From positions 15,431,001 to 15,495,000 of the forward strand of contig JARDYH010000002.1 in assembly GCA_029215795.1 (NCBI GenBank): DNA of 64,000 bases, given 5' to 3'. The notes below the pieces were generated by a model that saw nothing but the letters and a program-made list of their open reading frames with translations, did no database searches and had not been told where the DNA came from. This document shows, one piece after another, positions 62,881 through 64,000 of this stretch (position 1 is the stretch's first letter; each line of letters begins with the position of its first letter). Source of the stretch: Anniella stebbinsi (lineage: Eukaryota > Chordata > Lepidosauria > Squamata > Anniellidae). The position numbers and the translations under genes are program-made.

Positions 62881-64000
62881 AAAGCGTTGTTGTAAAAACA
62901 TCCCCCTGTACTCTGAAGGAACAGCACAGATACAGACTCACCCCATCAGTGAAAGCCAGGCCTTCCTTTACAAGCATTATCTTGTAACATACAGAAGGGC
63001 CTGTTTCTGGAAGTAAGAGGCACCTGGAATTCCCCCTCAGAGTTCTACATCAATGTAGCTGCAAACGTCCTAAGAGCACATTTGAAGCCACCTTTCTGCA
63101 GATCAATTCATGCCACAGTCCAGACAGGCATCAGCCTGTGATGTCTGGCATTTCTCGATTCAGTCATCTGTGGTCACCCCCAGTCTGGGCTTGAGATTAG
63201 CCTGTGAATTGGGGTCAAGAAACATCTGGCAAGCCTGTCCTAGAGATATGAGAACACAGACAGAAGTCAGGAACGCCCATTTTCTCCCTTGTTCTGCTTC
63301 TCAAACTTCTCAGTATAAAAAGCAAGCGATTTAGCCTTTGTCAGTTTACTAACACATTAAGTTGGAAAAGAGAGAACTATCCTGGAGTGAGTTTAAAATG
63401 GTATGAGAGAAGTTTTTACTTCTTCATGCTCAAGGCCAAACTAGACACAACGTTAAATGTGTCTTTATTTCAAAAATGTATATCCCATTTCCACGAAGAG
63501 AAATCAATTATATTTAAAAACAATGCATTACCCTAAGGTTTCTAACGATCAAAAGCATTTTAAAACCACGTAGTCAACATAACAAACCAGAAAAGAGCAA
63601 CAGTTTTTGAGTACAGCAGTAAAAAAAGAAGGGGTTTCTTTTCCAAAGGCATACAGCATCAGCTTGGAGAGGGGTGAAAATTATTGGGCTAGAGGGAGGA
63701 TTTAACCGGCCTTTCCTTGTTGTGGTCCGGAGGAAAATCCCTCCTCCAAAGGTGCTCTGGGGAGGAAATCCTCCATTGGAAGAGTCCTGGAAGAGTTCCC
63801 AAACTAAACTGAGGGCTTGGAAGGTGTCATCCCATCTCTGCCCCCCCCTCACGCCATTCCCCATGGCTAAACTCTCCCCATTCTGTTCAGCAAGAGAAGC
63901 GGTGGCAGGATACAAAAAAAGGACTTTCCCTTTCTCTCTGCCTCTTTCTCCCCCTCCTCAGTTTGCCCCCATCACCCAAAGTAACGCCGGGCACGCTGAG
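62881..64000. other. No gene recognised
   Basis: Unassigned to the end of the window. The last 150 bases are C-rich (CCCCCCCTCACGCC, TTTCTCCCCCTCCTC) and could approach a CpG-rich or promoter region, but no such element is demonstrated. Confidence 0.35.

Overview
The window is vertebrate nuclear DNA, most probably from a squamate reptile (lizard or snake lineage). This rests on the mix of interspersed repeats: many 5'-truncated CR1-type LINEs with short tandem-repeat tails, tRNA-derived SINEs, and a dense population of small inverted-repeat DNA transposons, several with exact 8-bp target-site duplications (TSDs) as expected for hAT elements. The species cannot be fixed from sequence alone. 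There are no bacterial-style operons, no CRISPR array, no rRNA and no free-standing tRNA gene.

Almost everything recognisable is mobile DNA. 0-9 kb: the end of one hAT element, a 1084-bp GC-rich hAT-type MITE, a 417-bp MITE, an LTR-like copy and a CR1 inserted inside an older CR1. 9-20 kb: a second GC-rich hAT MITE, three palindromic MITEs within 1.1 kb (two more copies at 16.4 and 19 kb), a second LTR-like copy, and a 1.8-kb inverted-repeat element built from serial hairpins. 20-32 kb: the two best-preserved LINE copies, a plus-strand reverse transcriptase (RT) fragment at 20.7-22.0 kb and a 3.4-kb minus-strand CR1 at 24.7-28.1 kb with endonuclease and RT domains, both broken by stops or frameshifts; then a second LINE type at 29.8-32.3 kb. 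32-46 kb: CR1 ends, a GATGAT-based tandem array at 40.9-41.3 kb, small palindromic repeats and long unassigned stretches.

The only convincing host coding sequence is a terminal exon on the minus strand at 50197-50326: a good splice acceptor, 42 charged codons and a TAA stop. A second exon-like segment at 50915-51006 has strong splice signals, but its only open frame would create a stop if joined directly to the terminal exon. I could not name the gene. Sequence at lower coordinates (roughly 46.8-50.2 kb) may be its 3' UTR or downstream flank, and the rest of the gene should lie at higher coordinates. From 52 to 64 kb are more nested repeats: a SINE split by a DNA element, a LINE split by a CR1, composite microsatellites, and a second copy of a repeat also seen at 20.4 kb.

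The genes do not form a pathway. The main biological content is transposon archaeology (nested insertions give relative ages) plus the 3' part of one unidentified gene. Several repeat-free AT-rich stretches look like possible conserved non-coding elements, but only comparison with other genomes could show that.
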